Positions 10,130 to 21,500 of a stretch of DNA of 64,000 bases are shown one piece after another. Position 1 is the stretch's first letter; every line of letters begins with the position of its first letter. The DNA lies in assembly GCA_951213105.1 (NCBI GenBank), contig OX578152.1:70732680-70796679 (forward strand), read 5' to 3'. Source of the DNA: Amaurobius ferox. Taxonomy: Eukaryota > Arthropoda > Arachnida > Araneae > Amaurobiidae. Position numbers and translations under genes: made by a program. The notes under the pieces were generated by a model that searched no databases, was not told where the DNA came from, and saw only the letters and a list, made by a program, of their open reading frames with translations.

Positions 10130-11830
10130 TTTCCCTGCAATACATGGTAATGTATGAGGGAAAGTATTGGAATCGTGTGGAAATTTGTAACTCGAGTTTT
10201 CGACCGTTCTACACGCTGCGAGAGACCTGAAAAACCTATTTCTAGAGTGACGTCTGTGTGTATATCTGTATGTGCGTATGTATGTGTGTCTGTCTATCTC
10301 TCTGTTTGACTACCTGTGCAATGTGTGTATCCACTCTAACTAAAAAACTAATTGACCGAATTTCACAAAATTTGGTAGATAAGTCACTTGTAGATAACCA
10401 TGGTTCTGATCAGATTTTAGTACGTTTCGGAAAAATGGAACCTGCTTTTCTACTTTCCCTACAATACATGGTAATGTATAGGGAAAGTATTGGAATCATG
10501 CCGAAAATCTCAACTCGAGTTTTCGATGGATCTACACATTTCGAGACCTCTAGAACACGGAAAAACTATTTTTAGCGCGACATCTGTGTGTGTGTGTCTG
10601 TGTGTCTGACTGCCCGTGCAGATTTTGTATCTACTCTAACTAAAGAACTAATTGCCCGAATTTCATAAAATTTGGTAGGTAAGTGACTTGTGGGCGAAAC
10701 TAGTGCTAATTAGTTGTGGGTATGATTCGGGATAAAAGAACCCGCCTTGTTTTACAAAATGGCCCTCAAAACTCTGTATCCGATCTAGCTGAAAAACTAA
10801 TGGACCGAATTTCACAAAAATTTGGTAGATAAGTCGTTTGTGGGTCACCCTGTTGCAGATTGGATTTTGGTATGATTCGGAAAAAATTACCTGCCTTTTT
10901 TGAAAAATGGCCAGCAAAAATCGTCAAAGAAAAGAATAAGACCAACCCCATTAAACTTGGACTAGCCGTTCTCGAGATATTTTAGTTTTTTCGTATTTTC
11001 TCTACGCCATCTTTGAAAATAAGTCCAGTTACCAAATGAGAACGAAAATTGAATTAAAAGTGAATTAAATTTAATTAAAATAAAGAGGACGTAGATATAA
11101 ATCTGCAGAGAAAGTCATGTGCTGCCCACATCAGATTTTTACTGAATGGTCCACAAAAAATGTATGTATCCACTCTAGCTAAAAAACTAATTGACCAAAC
11201 TTCACAAAATTTTATAGATAAATCATTAATGATATACTCTGGTGCTGATTAGATACTCTGGTGCTAATTAGATTTTGGTACGATTCGAAAAGAAAGAACC
11301 TGCCTTTTTTGCGAAATGTCCGGCAAGAATTGCCAAAATCTAAAATAAAAGTCTACTTACGCTGAAATGTATCAATTAAATACTTGTTTTATACGGAATT
11401 TTTAACGACAAAAAAAATAAGAAAAAATCCCCATAGTACATAAACTCTAGGTCCAACCGTTCTCGAGATAATTTAGTTTTTTCGTATTTTCGCCTTTAGT
11501 AATACGTGCAGTCGCCAAATGAAAACAAACACTTGAATAAATCTGGAAATCAAGTGTCATTTTAAATAATCATATGTGTTATTTTGTGCTATTAAATACA
11601 ATTTAATGAATTATCAAAGAAAAAATCTGATGTGGGCAGCACATGACTTTCCCTGCGGACTCATATTCACGTTCTCTTTATTTCTTCAACAATTCAATAA
11701 ATCGAGTTTAATTGCATAAAATAACACTCATAATTATTTAAATTACACTGAATCTGCCCTTATAATTCAATTCTCGTTCTAATATGGTAACTGGGCGTAG
11801 TTTTAAAACTGTCATATCGAAAATGCGAAA
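10130..11830 (+). repeat. Foldback family FB1, nested and truncated copies
   Basis: Two left-end hairpins occur in succession, TTTCCCTGCAATACATGG at about 10132 and ACTTTCCCTACAATACATGG at 10452. Each is followed by the family's ordered blocks: TATTGGAATC, CTCGAGTTTTCGA, a GTGTGTCTGT tract, CTAACTAAA.AACTAATTG and CCGTTCTCGAGATATTTTAG. A left arm ends at CCCACATCAGATTTTT (about 11140), a further partial arm copy follows (11141-11480), and an inverted right-arm start AAAAATCTGATGTGGGCAGC lies at 11622. The right arm is cut off at about 11830. Non-coding; the open frames through the CA/GT tracts are artefacts of composition. Confidence 0.7.
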
Positions 11831-12335
11831 AAACCTGTAGAACAAGCTCTCTTACAAGATCATATTGTAAATATATCTTCTGTAAATACACTAATGTAAC
11901 ACAATTATGTCTAATTAAAACTATAATTATTCAATTATGCTTTCAATTAGACATAATTATTTTACATTATTTATTTACAGAGAATAGGATATATTTAAAA
12001 TATGATCATGCAAGCGAGAGTGTCCCACAGTTAACTGCTAATGACGCCAAAGTGAAGATGGGGGGGGGGGGGTTGCAGGATAGAGATGGTGCCGAAGCCT
12101 TCACCATCAAATTCTGAAGGAGGTACGTTTAGTTTACCAAAAATTTTGACTTCCTGTTTCTTTCCCACTGGCAGTCCAAAAATTATTCCTTTAAACGTCT
12201 ATTTCTCAATATTGGCTATATATACAGCTTAGATGCTGACTGATATGGATTAAACATCAAATTGCAGAGCGATAGACTGGGTTCACTAGGGATTTCCATT
12301 TCCCGTTCTGGAAATAACACTTCCGGTGTTTCCCA
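11831..12335. other. No gene seen
   Basis: AT-rich sequence containing an imperfect hairpin around 11900-11960 (ACACAATTATGTCTAATTAA and its inverted partner TTAGACATAATTATT) and a run of 13 G residues at about 12060. No protein or RNA gene recognised. Confidence 0.5.
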
Positions 12336-12339
12336 AAAA

Positions 12340-12540
12340 TTAGCATGACTATACAAACCTTGTTGCTCCAACCGAGAACCGAACCCTTTATCTTCGAACT
12401 GGCCAGTCGACTCTCTACCGTTGAGCTACTGGGACGAAATTGCAAGCTCTTCTCTTGTGGACTCTGCATTCTCCACCTTCTACTGTCAGATTTGGATGCA
12501 ACTAACAATCTGACTGACCCCCCTCCTATTTTTACTTCAG
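12340..12540 (-). mobile_element. tRNA-headed SINE, second family (S2)
   Basis: On the minus strand a tRNA-like head spans about 12436 to 12366. The A box is complementary to 12411-12430 (TAGCTCAACGGTAGAGAG) and the B box to 12372-12385 (GGTTCGGTTCTCGG). It is followed by TTGGAGCAACAAGG. The 3' sequence does not pair with the 5' end into a proper acceptor stem, so this is a SINE head or tRNA pseudogene, not a working tRNA gene. The phrase TTGGA.(C/T)AACAAGG recurs at about 15025-15056 on the same strand, which links the two. The outer limits of the element are uncertain. Confidence 0.6.
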
Positions 12541-12689
12541 GTTAGCCTCCTGCTACTACTATTTTTATCCAGGTTAATATCCTGCGTAGTCGTTATCATC
12601 TCAATTTCAAATCGGCGCTCTATATCCTAGAGTCCACTGGATACTTGCAAGTCGTACTAGAGTCAGTTTCAGACCAATTCCCTCCTTAA

Positions 12690-14265
12690 CTACCTTTCTA
12701 CTTCCATCAATAATCTGATTTTAAAAATATCTATTGATAAAAGTTGCTTCGTTATTTTCCCAAAAATTTACTCTAGTATGAAAATAAATCCCATTTTCAA
12801 ATTTAACAATAGATCCATTAAAATTAAAAATCATTTAAATTTTTTAGGTTTAATCATTGATAATAAATTAAATTGGGACCCTCATATTCGATATCTCCAA
12901 GAAAAACGTCTTAAATTTTGTACTACTTTTGACCAAATTTCTGGGACAAATTGGGGTGTCAAAAAATGTTTTCTAAAATGCTGATATCTATGTGTTGTAA
13001 AAAAAGTTATTACTTACAGTTCTACTATATGGGGGGAAAACTAAAAAAAATGCAAATTTGAAAACTTCTTTCACTCCAAAGGATCTTCCTTCTAAAAATA
13101 TGCCCAGGCTACCGTACAACATCTAATATCTCCTTATTTTCCCTCACTGGTATTCCCCCCATTCATTTTACAACTTCTACCCTCTATAATAAATTTATTT
13201 TCTGGGAACAAAAAATTGATTCCTTTTCTTCTCCCTCCCTCCTGCCTCCCTCTGATTTTGATTTCCTTGTTCCTTTCTCTAATTTTCACCCCTCTAAATG
13301 GTCCGTAAATTTAGTTAACAGAATGGATACTCTACCATTTATAATATATATACTGATGGTTCAAATATTGACAATAACACTGGTTTTTCAGTCTGTATTC
13401 TTACACATGATGTTCTGGTGGTGGTAGGGGAAGGAGGGTACGGTCCCTGTGGATGCCTCCCCCACTGGGTTCCGATCTAAATTGGGTGGCACTTCCCGAC
13501 CGTCCAAGCAGTTACCTTACACCTTTCTGGTAGGTCGGACGGTCTGGGTTTCAACAACAACAACATGATGTTCTGGAAAAGGTTCTCTCCCATAAACTTG
13601 ACAACAGGAATACAGTTTTTCAAGTCGAACTTACCGCTATTTCCTTTCCTATTGACTGGGCTTCCTCTAATAATACCCCTGTTAATATTTTTTCCGATAG
13701 CCTCTCTTCCATTCAAGCTCTTAACTCAATAAAAAATAAATCTAATTATCTTAATTCCATTAAATCCGAAGCTCTCCTTGCCAAAAACCTTGTCAATATT
13801 TCTTGGGTAAAAGCTCACAATAATAAATCTGGAAATAAAATTGTCGATTACCATGCCAAAATTGCTACTATCTCTGGTTCCCCTCTTACTATTCCCTTTC
13901 CTTACTCACTTCTCTCAAAATTTTGTAAATCTTATATCCTTAATCTTTGGCAAAATTATCTTAATGATTATATTTCCACCAGGATTGGTGATCCGGCTGG
14001 AATCCTGTTTTACCTCCCTATCGTGAATCCTAATTTACAAATTTTTAATAAATACCTCATTTACTTACTGGTCATGGCCCCTTTCTTGATTACCTATACT
14101 TTTTCAAAATTAAATCCACCTGTAACTGTATTTGCAATAAATTCGGTTACGTTGACCATTTCATTTTCGATTGTTATTTTTCTAAAAATTTTCATCTTTG
14201 CAAACACTCTCCCTCTAATAAACCAATTTGGTTCTCCAAAGTTCGTTCAAATCCCTCTTCAGTAG
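12690..14265 (+). pseudogene. LINE reverse transcriptase C-terminus and RNase H (broken)
   Basis: Residues resembling the reverse transcriptase thumb appear at 12778-12960: an HLNFLGLIIDNKLNWDPHI motif, typical of 'K-x-LG-hh-hD..L.W..H' in non-LTR elements. RNase H signatures follow: YTDGSN at about 13351, an ELTAI-type motif at about 13630, FSDSLSSIQAL at about 13690 and a WVKAHNN-type motif at about 13808. Together these give the D..E..D..H order of RNase H. The frame is broken between segments, and the SINE at 13419-13563 interrupts it. Presence of RNase H suggests the I/R1 superfamily; the clade is not settled. Not functional. Confidence 0.65.
13419..13563 (+). mobile_element. 5'-truncated S1 SINE (145 bp)
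   Basis: The body and 3' end of the S1 SINE, from TGGTGGTAGGGGAAGGAGGG through CGGACGGTCTGGGTTTCAAC and a (CAA)n tail, lack the tRNA head. A perfect 13-bp target duplication, CATGATGTTCTGG, flanks it at 13406-13418 and 13564-13576. Clear example of a 5'-truncated insertion inside a LINE pseudogene. Confidence 0.92.
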
Positions 14266-14849
14266 ATAAAATTAAAAACTATATTCTTGTTGCCATGGAA
14301 ATTTCTAATAAAGTGACCTAAGCTTATATATATAGATTCTGCTCTCAATTTATTTTGATCAATGAATCCCTTTATTTCATTCTTATTAACTTATATGGAC
14401 TTATTGTGTTCCCTCCATATTTTCTGCTGAAAAAAAAACTATCTTAACTGTTTCTATTTTCTGAGTTCTTTTTATTTCTTATGGCCCTTTTTATTTGTAT
14501 TTTATCTAAATTTTATTTTCTAAATTTTATCCTAAATTTCTGTTTTTGTTTTCTATGTGCCTAAATTTCTTTCTTTCTCCATATATTTTCTTTTTTTATA
14601 TATTTTCTAAATTTCACTTTTATAATTTTATTATTTTCTTTAATTTTAATCTATTTTTCATTATGTTAATATACCTCACTCTAAATTTTATTTTTCAATG
14701 ATCTTTTTATCTATATTCGCAATAACCCTTTTCCCATTTTTGAAAAATGGACATACTTGTCAAGTTCAAATATAATGTAAAACTTCCCGTTTAATCACAA
14801 TATTCTTCATCAATTGTTATCTTTTTAGACCTAAATAAATGTTCGTTTG

Positions 14850-15060
14850 GGGGGATGGTAGAACTTGGGTGCCTCCTTAGTGCAGGAGGTATCCTTTCCC
14901 GGCCGTGCAGCTAGCTACTCTAAACCCACTATGTGAGTCGCACGGTCTAGGATCTTCAGACCTCCGATATCTTTGCACTAACTTACAAAGTTGATTGGTT
15001 CGGGCGCCATTGTAAAGAACCTTGTTGTTCCAACCGGGAACCTTGTTACTCCAACCATAT
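14850..15060 (-). mobile_element. Probable S2 SINE body, headless
   Basis: GC-richer block directly after the LINE end. On the minus strand it carries GGTTGGAGTAACAAGGTTCC and then GGTTGGAACAACAAGGTTC, which resembles the segment after the tRNA-like head at 12.35 kb. It continues with CTAGACCGTGCGACTCACAT. No tRNA boxes and no clear target duplication were found. Assignment to S2 is an inference from the short shared phrase. Confidence 0.45.
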
Positions 15061-15064
15061 TTTA

Positions 15065-15495
15065 TTTTGAAATGAGTCACGTGATCTCTTCATATAATAT
15101 GGGCGTAATTATTATTTCAATTTTTATATAAAAAACTATCTAACATATTTTGCTAAAACTTTTTTTGCACATTTTACGTGATAATTTGAATATTTCCTAA
15201 ACTTTTCGAAACATTTTATGAATTTTAACTTCTCTTAAAAAATGTTTGAAAAATGTCTCATAAGGTTCAATGTATTTCATATTTTCAACACCAGGTTCAA
15301 TCCGAAACTAATTGGGTGCTATTATTAATTTTCATTCCCATATGTCCCACAGACCGTCTCAACAACATACTAAAATTTCATTTTGATAAAGTTATTTTTA
15401 CGGCAGTTATCGTGGGAACGGATAGACAGTTAGACAGCATGAACAAAATCATAAACGCTTTACAACTGTGTTGGAAAGAGTTTAAAAGCTGAGAT
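15065..15495 (+). repeat. Dispersed repeat R4, copy 1
   Basis: Matches 24790-25318 in the same orientation. Shared blocks include GGTCACGTGATCT-like sequence, GTAATTATTATTT, CAACATACTAAAATTTCATTTTGAT, TTACGGCAGTTATCGTG and a GACAGACAG tract. Divergence is considerable. A frame is open at 15253-15492, but the matching copy has no equivalent, so it is not a gene. Confidence 0.8.
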
Positions 15496-15614
15496 ATCAG
15501 AACTGCAACTTCACCGAGAAAATGATCCTCCTTTTTTGGATGCCTTGTCCAGGAAGATATTCAGACTGCAAAATAAAACTACTTTGATTTAATATTATCT
15601 TTTTGTATTTTTTT

Positions 15615-17294
15615 ACTTTCCCTGCAATACATGGTAATGTATAGGAAAAGTATTGGAATCATGCCAAAAACCACAACTCGATTTTTCGACGGAGCTACAC
15701 GTTTTGAGACTTCTAGAACACGAAAAAACTATTTTTTGCGTGACGTATGTGTGTCTATCAGTCTGTGTGTCTGTGCAATGCATGTATCCACTCTAACTCA
15801 ACAACTAATGAACCGAATTTCATAAAATGTGGTTTAATAAAATCCCTTGTGAGTTACTCTGGTGCTGATTAGATTTTGGTATGATTCGGAAACAATAACC
15901 TACTTTACCTTTGCAAAATGGCCTGCAAAAATCGTCAAAATCTAAAATAGGAGACAATGCATGCTCAAATGCATTAATTAAATGCTTGTTTTACATGCAA
16001 CTTTTCACGATAAAAAGAATAAGACCGACCCTATTACTCTAGGACCAGCCGTTCTCGAGATATTTTAGTTTATCAAATTCTCACTACTCCGATTTTGAGA
16101 ATAAGTCCAGTTACCAAATGAAAACAAAAACTGAATTAAGAGTGTACATCAGTGTAACTTCAATTAATTATGTGTGCTATTTAATGCAATTACACTCAAT
16201 TTAATGAATTATAAATGAAATACCTGTATAGAAGAAATGGATTTGAGTGGGCAGTGAAAGTCATGTACTGTCAGATCAGATTTTTCCATTTTAAAATCAA
16301 ATAATTCATTATTTCCTCATTTATTTAAAATTTATGGTTAATTTTAATGCAGTTTATAGAGCCTAAATTTTGCGGTTAATTTTAAATACTTTTGCACTAT
16401 AACTAAAATTTGTTGAGACTTATTATATGTCAATACAAAGAATGAAAAGATTTAATTGTCTATTGCATGCAAAATATTCTTTTTTCTTTTACTGAAAATG
16501 TAATAGTAAAAGAAATAAAAAATCTGATGTGGGCAGCACATGACTTTTCCTGCAGACTTATATCCACGTTCTCTTTATTTTAATTAAAATTTAATTCACT
16601 TTTAATTCAATTTTTGTTCTCATTTGATAACTGGACTTATTTTCACAGGTGGCGTAGAGAAAATACGAAACAACTAAAATATCTCGAGAACGGCTAGTCC
16701 TAGTGTAATGGAATTGGTCTTATTCTTTTCTTCGTTAAAAATTACGTTTAAAACGAGCATTTAATAGATATATTTGTGCATACGTAGTTTTTATTTTAGA
16801 TTTTGACTACTTTTGAGGGCCATTTTGCAAAAAACGGCAGGTTATTTTTTTTTGCGAATCGTACCAACATCTAATCAGAACCAGGGTAATTCACAAGCGA
16901 CTTATTTACTGAATTTTGTGAAATTCGGTCCAATAGTTTTCCAGCTAGAGTGCATACAGGCAATTTTTGCAGACCATTTCGCAAAAAAAAAAGGTGGGTT
17001 CTTTTATCCCAAATCATACTAAACACTAATCAGCACCAGGATGATACCTAAGTGACTTACCAAATTTTATGAAATTTTAGTCCATTAGTTTTTTGGTTAG
17101 AGTGGATACAAAATCTGCACAGACAGACAGACACGCAGACACACACACAGACAGACACACAGACGTCACGCTAAAAATAGGTTTTTCGTATTCTAGAGAT
17201 CTATAAGCGTGTAGATCCGTCGAAAACTCGAGTTGTGATTTTCGGTATGATTCCAATACTTTCCCAATACATTACCATGTATTGCAGGGAAAGT
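15615..17294. mobile_element. Complete foldback element FB1 (1.68 kb)
   Basis: Left arm 15615-16285 and right arm 16517-17294 are inverted copies of each other along nearly their full length, separated by a 231-bp centre. Each outer end is itself a short hairpin, ACTTTCCCTGCAATACATGG then its imperfect complement. Inside each arm the order is ATTGGAATCAT, TTTTCGACGG, a GTGTGTCTGT microsatellite, a CACTCTAAC(T/C) block, TGCTGATTAG, ACCAGCCGTTCTCGAGATAT-like sequence, and TCAGATTTTT at the inner edge. The right arm has an extra internal copy of the CTCTAGCTG/TGCTGATTAG module. No protein is encoded. I could not identify a clear target duplication. Confidence 0.85.
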
Positions 17295-17893
17295 AAAAAC
17301 TGATTTTTATCATAATCATATGTACGTAAATAAAAGTAAAACACAAAAAGAGAGTAAAGTCTTTTATAAGTTTCTTGTCTCTTTCTGTAATATTATTGAA
17401 AAATTTGCGAACAATTTGTTATATATCCCCTTCCCCTCTAATAATTGTAAAGAAGGTCTCCTACTTTACTATGGCATGGGAACCCGGTCAATGGATACGG
17501 CAGCACTGCCTCCTATAAGACATTAAACAAATTGAAAATCCTGACAATTATGTTTATTTATAGAAAATTAGCATCATTTAGGAAATCTCTTCAAGTTTAA
17601 TTATGTGTAGTTCCCACATCTTTCAAGTGAGTACGTGTATATGGCCACACCCACATTTGACCATTTCCCGTTTTTAGCATTCGGAGTTTTGAAGGGCCCA
17701 CTGAAATAGTGTTCATTTGAAATAAATATGAAAGACGGGGGGTAAATTTTTAAACAGTTGATTTCATTCCAAATAATTATTTTATCAGGTTCTAAAATGA
17801 CCAAAGAAATTGAAATGACTTTTCAGTGTATATTTCATATCAAAACTAGTTCTGCCCATTTCAAGCCTAAATTTCATTTTATTTTATTCATAG
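17295..17893. other. No gene seen
   Basis: A short block around 17440-17525 (AAGGTCTCCTACTTTACTATGG onward) is less AT-rich and ends an open frame of 68 codons from 17320, but I do not recognise it. The rest is AT-rich. Confidence 0.4.
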
Positions 17894-18990
17894 ACTAGCA
17901 GTATACCCGCTCTTCGTACGGAGTATATAATATAAAGAAACTTAAAATTCACAATCATGTGCAAATTCCTATAATTTACTAAATGACATTGTTAATCAAT
18001 ATATTCTATTAAAATATTTAATTTAATGATCCTCCAAAGAAGTTTAAGAATGTATATTCTGGCTATACAAAATTATCTTCACGGGCAGATCTGAAGAATA
18101 AAACATCCTGGTCCAGTTTGTAAGCAAATTTACAAAAAATATGAAATTGAATCAATAGATGCAAAATAAAAGCTCTAAAATTATATGGGACCCGTACTAC
18201 TCATATTCGCGAATATTAGAATATATACAAGTATACCCGTATATTAGTAGAAGATTACACGTACTACAACACATGAGTTTCTAAAATCTTTGCCAAAGTA
18301 AAACAGATGACGCAATAAATTGAAAATATCAATAATCTCCGCAATCTTTAAACCAGAAAGCCGTAATTGATTCCAATATATTCTAATATACTTGTACTAA
18401 TATTTATATTCTTGTAGATTAGAAGATATACCCGTGAATTTGTAGAAAGTTACCCGTACTACGTACAATATATTAGTTTCAATAGTTTTTGCCAAAATAA
18501 AACAATGACTTAATAAATTGAAAATATCAATATTCCCTGAATCAATAATCCTCGAAAATATCAATAATAATAATGTTTAAACCTGAAGACCGTAGTTGAT
18601 ATAATCCAGTCATAAATGTAATATCAATAAAATTTATTTTATATACATATCTTTATTATTTAAATTGGAAAATGTTTAATAAAAATCGTCTGCAGCGTAA
18701 ACACATTGTATTTAAGTCTGTTTCTGAGGGAGGGACATAATATAGTTTTCTTCAAATAAATTAGTTGAAGAAATATCGTCTGCACAATGCTATTTCTATG
18801 GAAGGTTTAAATGTCCGTTTTTAATTACTATCTACGCAATTCCTGGTCCTACAAACTCGAAACATGGACTAAATTTTAAGTATGGCAATTCTTAAGTTAT
18901 CCACAAAATTTCATTAAATTCGGCCGCTCTCCGGTGTTGATGAGACAAACATACAGACAGACAGACAGATTTTCAATTTTATTTATATAT
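17894..18990 (+). repeat. ACTAGC-start repeat family A, copy 1
   Basis: Begins ACTAGCAGTATACCCGCTCT and ends with ACAGACAGACAGACAGA followed by TTTTCAATTTTATTTATATA, immediately before an identical start of the next copy at 18991. Internally it holds recurring blocks (AATAAATTGAAAATATCAAT, TTTAAACC.GAA..CCGTA, TATTCTCGTAGATTAGAAGA) at about 18290 and 18490. No coding frame. The same start, with changes, occurs at 61253. Confidence 0.8.
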
Positions 18991-20700
18991 ACTAGCAGTA
19001 TACCCGTTCTTCGTACGGAATATATATAATATAAAAAACTTAAAATTCCCAATCATGTGAAAATTCCTATAATATTAGAAATGTCATTGTTATTTAGATA
19101 ATTCTATTAAAATATTTAAATTAATGTTCCTAAAAATAAATTTAAGAATCTCTGTTTCTGGTGTACAAAATTATCTTCACTGGCAGATCTGATGAATAAA
19201 ATATCCTGGTCCCGCTTGTAAACAAATTTATAAAACCTATGAAATTAAATCAATATATGCCAAAATAAAAGCACTAAAATTGTATTGGAAGTACCCGTAC
19301 TATTTTTATTCTCAAATATTAGAAGATTTACCAGTGTATTTAGTAGAAGATTACGCGTTTACAATATGGAGTTTTAAAAACCTTTGCCAAAAAAAAAAAC
19401 AGATAACACAATAAATTGAAAATATCAATAATCCTAATATCTTTAAACCTGATGGCCGTACTTGATTCCAATATATGCCAAAATGAAAGCGCTAAAATTA
19501 TACATTTATACTATTTATATTCTCGTAGATTAGAAGATATACCCGTATATTAATAGAAAATTACCCGTTCTGCAATATATAAGTTTCAAAAATATTTTCC
19601 AAAATAGAACAGATAACGTAATAAATTGAAAATATCAATAATCTCCGTTATCTTTAAACCCGAAAGCCGTGATTGATGCCAATATATGCCAAAATGACAA
19701 TTGTATGGAAATATATACCCGTACTACTTACATTCTCGTAGATTAGAAAATATAAAAGAAACATAAAATTCACAAATATGATCAAATTCCTATATTATTC
19801 TAAATGACATTGTTATTCAAAACATTCTATTAAAATATTTAATTTAATTCTCCTAAAAAGAAGTTTACGAATCTCTGTTCTGGCTATACAGAAATTATAT
19901 TTAAAAGTAGATCTGAAGAATAAAACAGCCTGGTCCCGTTGGTAAAAGATTACCCATATTACAATATGAGTATAAAAAATCTTTGCCAAAATAAAACAGA
20001 TGACGTAATAAATTGAAAATATCAATAATCCCCATAATCTTTAAACCAGAAGGCCGTAATTAATTCCAATATATGCCAAAATATATGTCAAAATATATGC
20101 CAAAATGCATATACTGCTTATATTCTCGTAGATTAAATTATATTCTCGTAGATTACCCGCGTGCCTTTGTAGACGATTACCAGTACTACGTACAATGCAT
20201 GAGTTTCAACAATTTCTGCCAAAATAAAACAATGGCGTAATAACTTGAAAATATCAATAATCTCCGAAAATATCAATAATAATAATGTTTAAACCTGAAG
20301 ACCGCAATGGATATTATCCAGTCAAAAACGCAATATCAATAAAATTTATTTTATATACTTATCTTTATTATTTAAATCGGAAAATATTTAATAAAAACCA
20401 TCTGCCGCATGAACACATTAGATTTAATCCGTTGCTAAGCGATATGATATCATATTTTTCAAATAAATTGGTGAAACAAATATTGTCTGCATAATGCTAT
20501 CTCTATGGAAGGGTTAATTGTGCGTTTTTTAATTAATATTTAGACAATCCCTGGTCTTAGAAACTCGAAACAGGGACTAAATTTTCAGTGGAGTTATTCC
20601 AAGTCTATCCCGAAAATTTCATCCCATTCGGTGCAGCCGTTCTCCCGTAAAAATAAGACAAACATACATAGAGGCAAACAGGTTTTCAATTATATTTATA
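18991..20700 (+). repeat. ACTAGC-start repeat family A, copy 2 (longer)
   Basis: Follows copy 1 head-to-tail. The first about 250 bp and the last about 360 bp align with copy 1 (AAATTTATTTTATATAC.TATC onward at 18630 and 20340). The centre is longer because the block AATAAATTGAAAATATCAAT and its neighbours recur about four times (near 19410, 19620, 20010, 20240). This suggests internal unit-number change by unequal exchange. Non-coding; frames through it are incidental. Confidence 0.8.
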
Positions 20701-20783
20701 TATTTTCAATTATATATAATTTTTGCTGCATTCATTTATAGACATCCTTCAATTAAACTCAAAACTTTCACACTGTCTCCACA

Positions 20784-21171
20784 GGGCCAACGGCCGTACC
20801 GTGCTGAAAACACCGGTTCTCGTTAGATCACCGAAGTCAAGCAGCATCGGGCGCGGTTAGTACTTGGTGGGTGACCACCTCGGAACACCGCGTGCTGTTG
20901 GCCATCTCGGGTGCGGTATCCCGGTGGTTTGCGCGCTAGATTTGCATGCTACCACAAATGCCGCCGTGTTCATGCGGAGTACGATCACGTTAAACATGTG
21001 GGTCCGTAAGTCCTTCCGAGAGGTTGGTGGTAGGGGAAGGAGGGTACGGTCCCTGTGGATGCCTCCCCCACTGGGTTCCGGTCTAAATTGGGTGGCACTT
21101 CCCGGCCGTCCATACAGTTACCTTACACCTTTCTGGTAGGTCGGACGGTCTGGGTCTCAACAACAACAACA
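20784..21171 (+). mobile_element. 5S rRNA-headed SINE, copy 1 (388 bp)
   Basis: The element starts with a nearly complete 5S rRNA sequence. A second piece follows, GTGCGGTATCCCGGTGGTTT then GCGCGCTA, that mirrors the A-box half of the S1 tRNA head, and then the S1 body and 3' end (CGGACGGTCTGGGTCTCAAC with a CAA tail). The tRNA B-box half is missing. The flanks are a 14-bp target duplication with one mismatch: ACACTGTCTCCACA at 20770-20783 and ACACTGTCTTCACA at 21172-21185. The element is thus a chimera of 5S rRNA and tRNA-derived parts, mobilised by a LINE. Confidence 0.93.
20786..20904 (+). pseudogene. 5S rRNA-derived head of the SINE
   Basis: About 119 bp starting GCCAACGGCCGTACCGTGCT and ending GCGTGCTGTTGGCC have the length and landmark segments of animal 5S rRNA: GAAAACACCGGTTCTCGT, GATCACCGAAGT.AAGCAGC, and the internal RNA polymerase III control region TTAGTACTTGGTGGGTGACC. 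The 5' GCCAAC and 3' GTTGGCC can pair as helix I. It runs on directly into SINE sequence with no T-run terminator, so it serves as promoter and head of the SINE, not as a 5S gene. TFIIIA-dependent transcription is inferred from the conserved control region. Confidence 0.9.
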
Positions 21172-21338
21172 ACACTGTCTTCACAAGGTACGAGATCACG
21201 AAAAATTGAAATTGAAATATATATTTTTTTTTCCCTTGCTATCCATATGTGTCGATAATATTTTAAAAGTAAATTATATATAAAGTATGACTTCTATTAC
21301 TTGTTTCTGCTTTAGAAATGTTTAATTATTATTTCTTT

Positions 21339-21500
21339 AGAAAGCTGCGTCAATTACGACTGCAGCCAATTGAAAAAAATTTAGAACTATTACTTATCTA
21401 GAAAGCTGCACCAATTACGACTGCAGCCAATTAAAAAAAATGTAGAACTATTATTTATCTAGAAAGCTGCGCCAATTACTACTGCAGCCAATTGAAATTG
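21339..21500 (+). repeat. Three-copy tandem repeat, unit 61 bp
   Basis: Units start at 21339, 21400 and 21461, each with AGAAAGCTGC.(C/T)CAATTAC and ACTGCAGCCAATT. Differences are single bases. No coding content. Confidence 0.88.

Larger units (their letters stand above)
12640..14840 (+). mobile_element. Decayed non-LTR retrotransposon (RNase H-bearing, I/R1-like)
   Basis: A degraded ORF2-like reading frame, broken by several frameshifts and stops, runs on the plus strand and is followed by a T-rich 3' region to about 14840. Recognisable parts are the C-terminal (thumb) part of a reverse transcriptase and an RNase H domain. The 5' part of the element is missing, as usual for LINE copies. A 145-bp SINE tail with its own target duplication has inserted in the RNase H region, so this LINE is older than that SINE event. 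Confidence 0.7.

Noticed and set aside
20786..20904. Genuine 5S rRNA gene
   Set aside because: No terminator T-run at the end. The sequence runs on into a SINE body and is flanked by target duplications at the element's ends.
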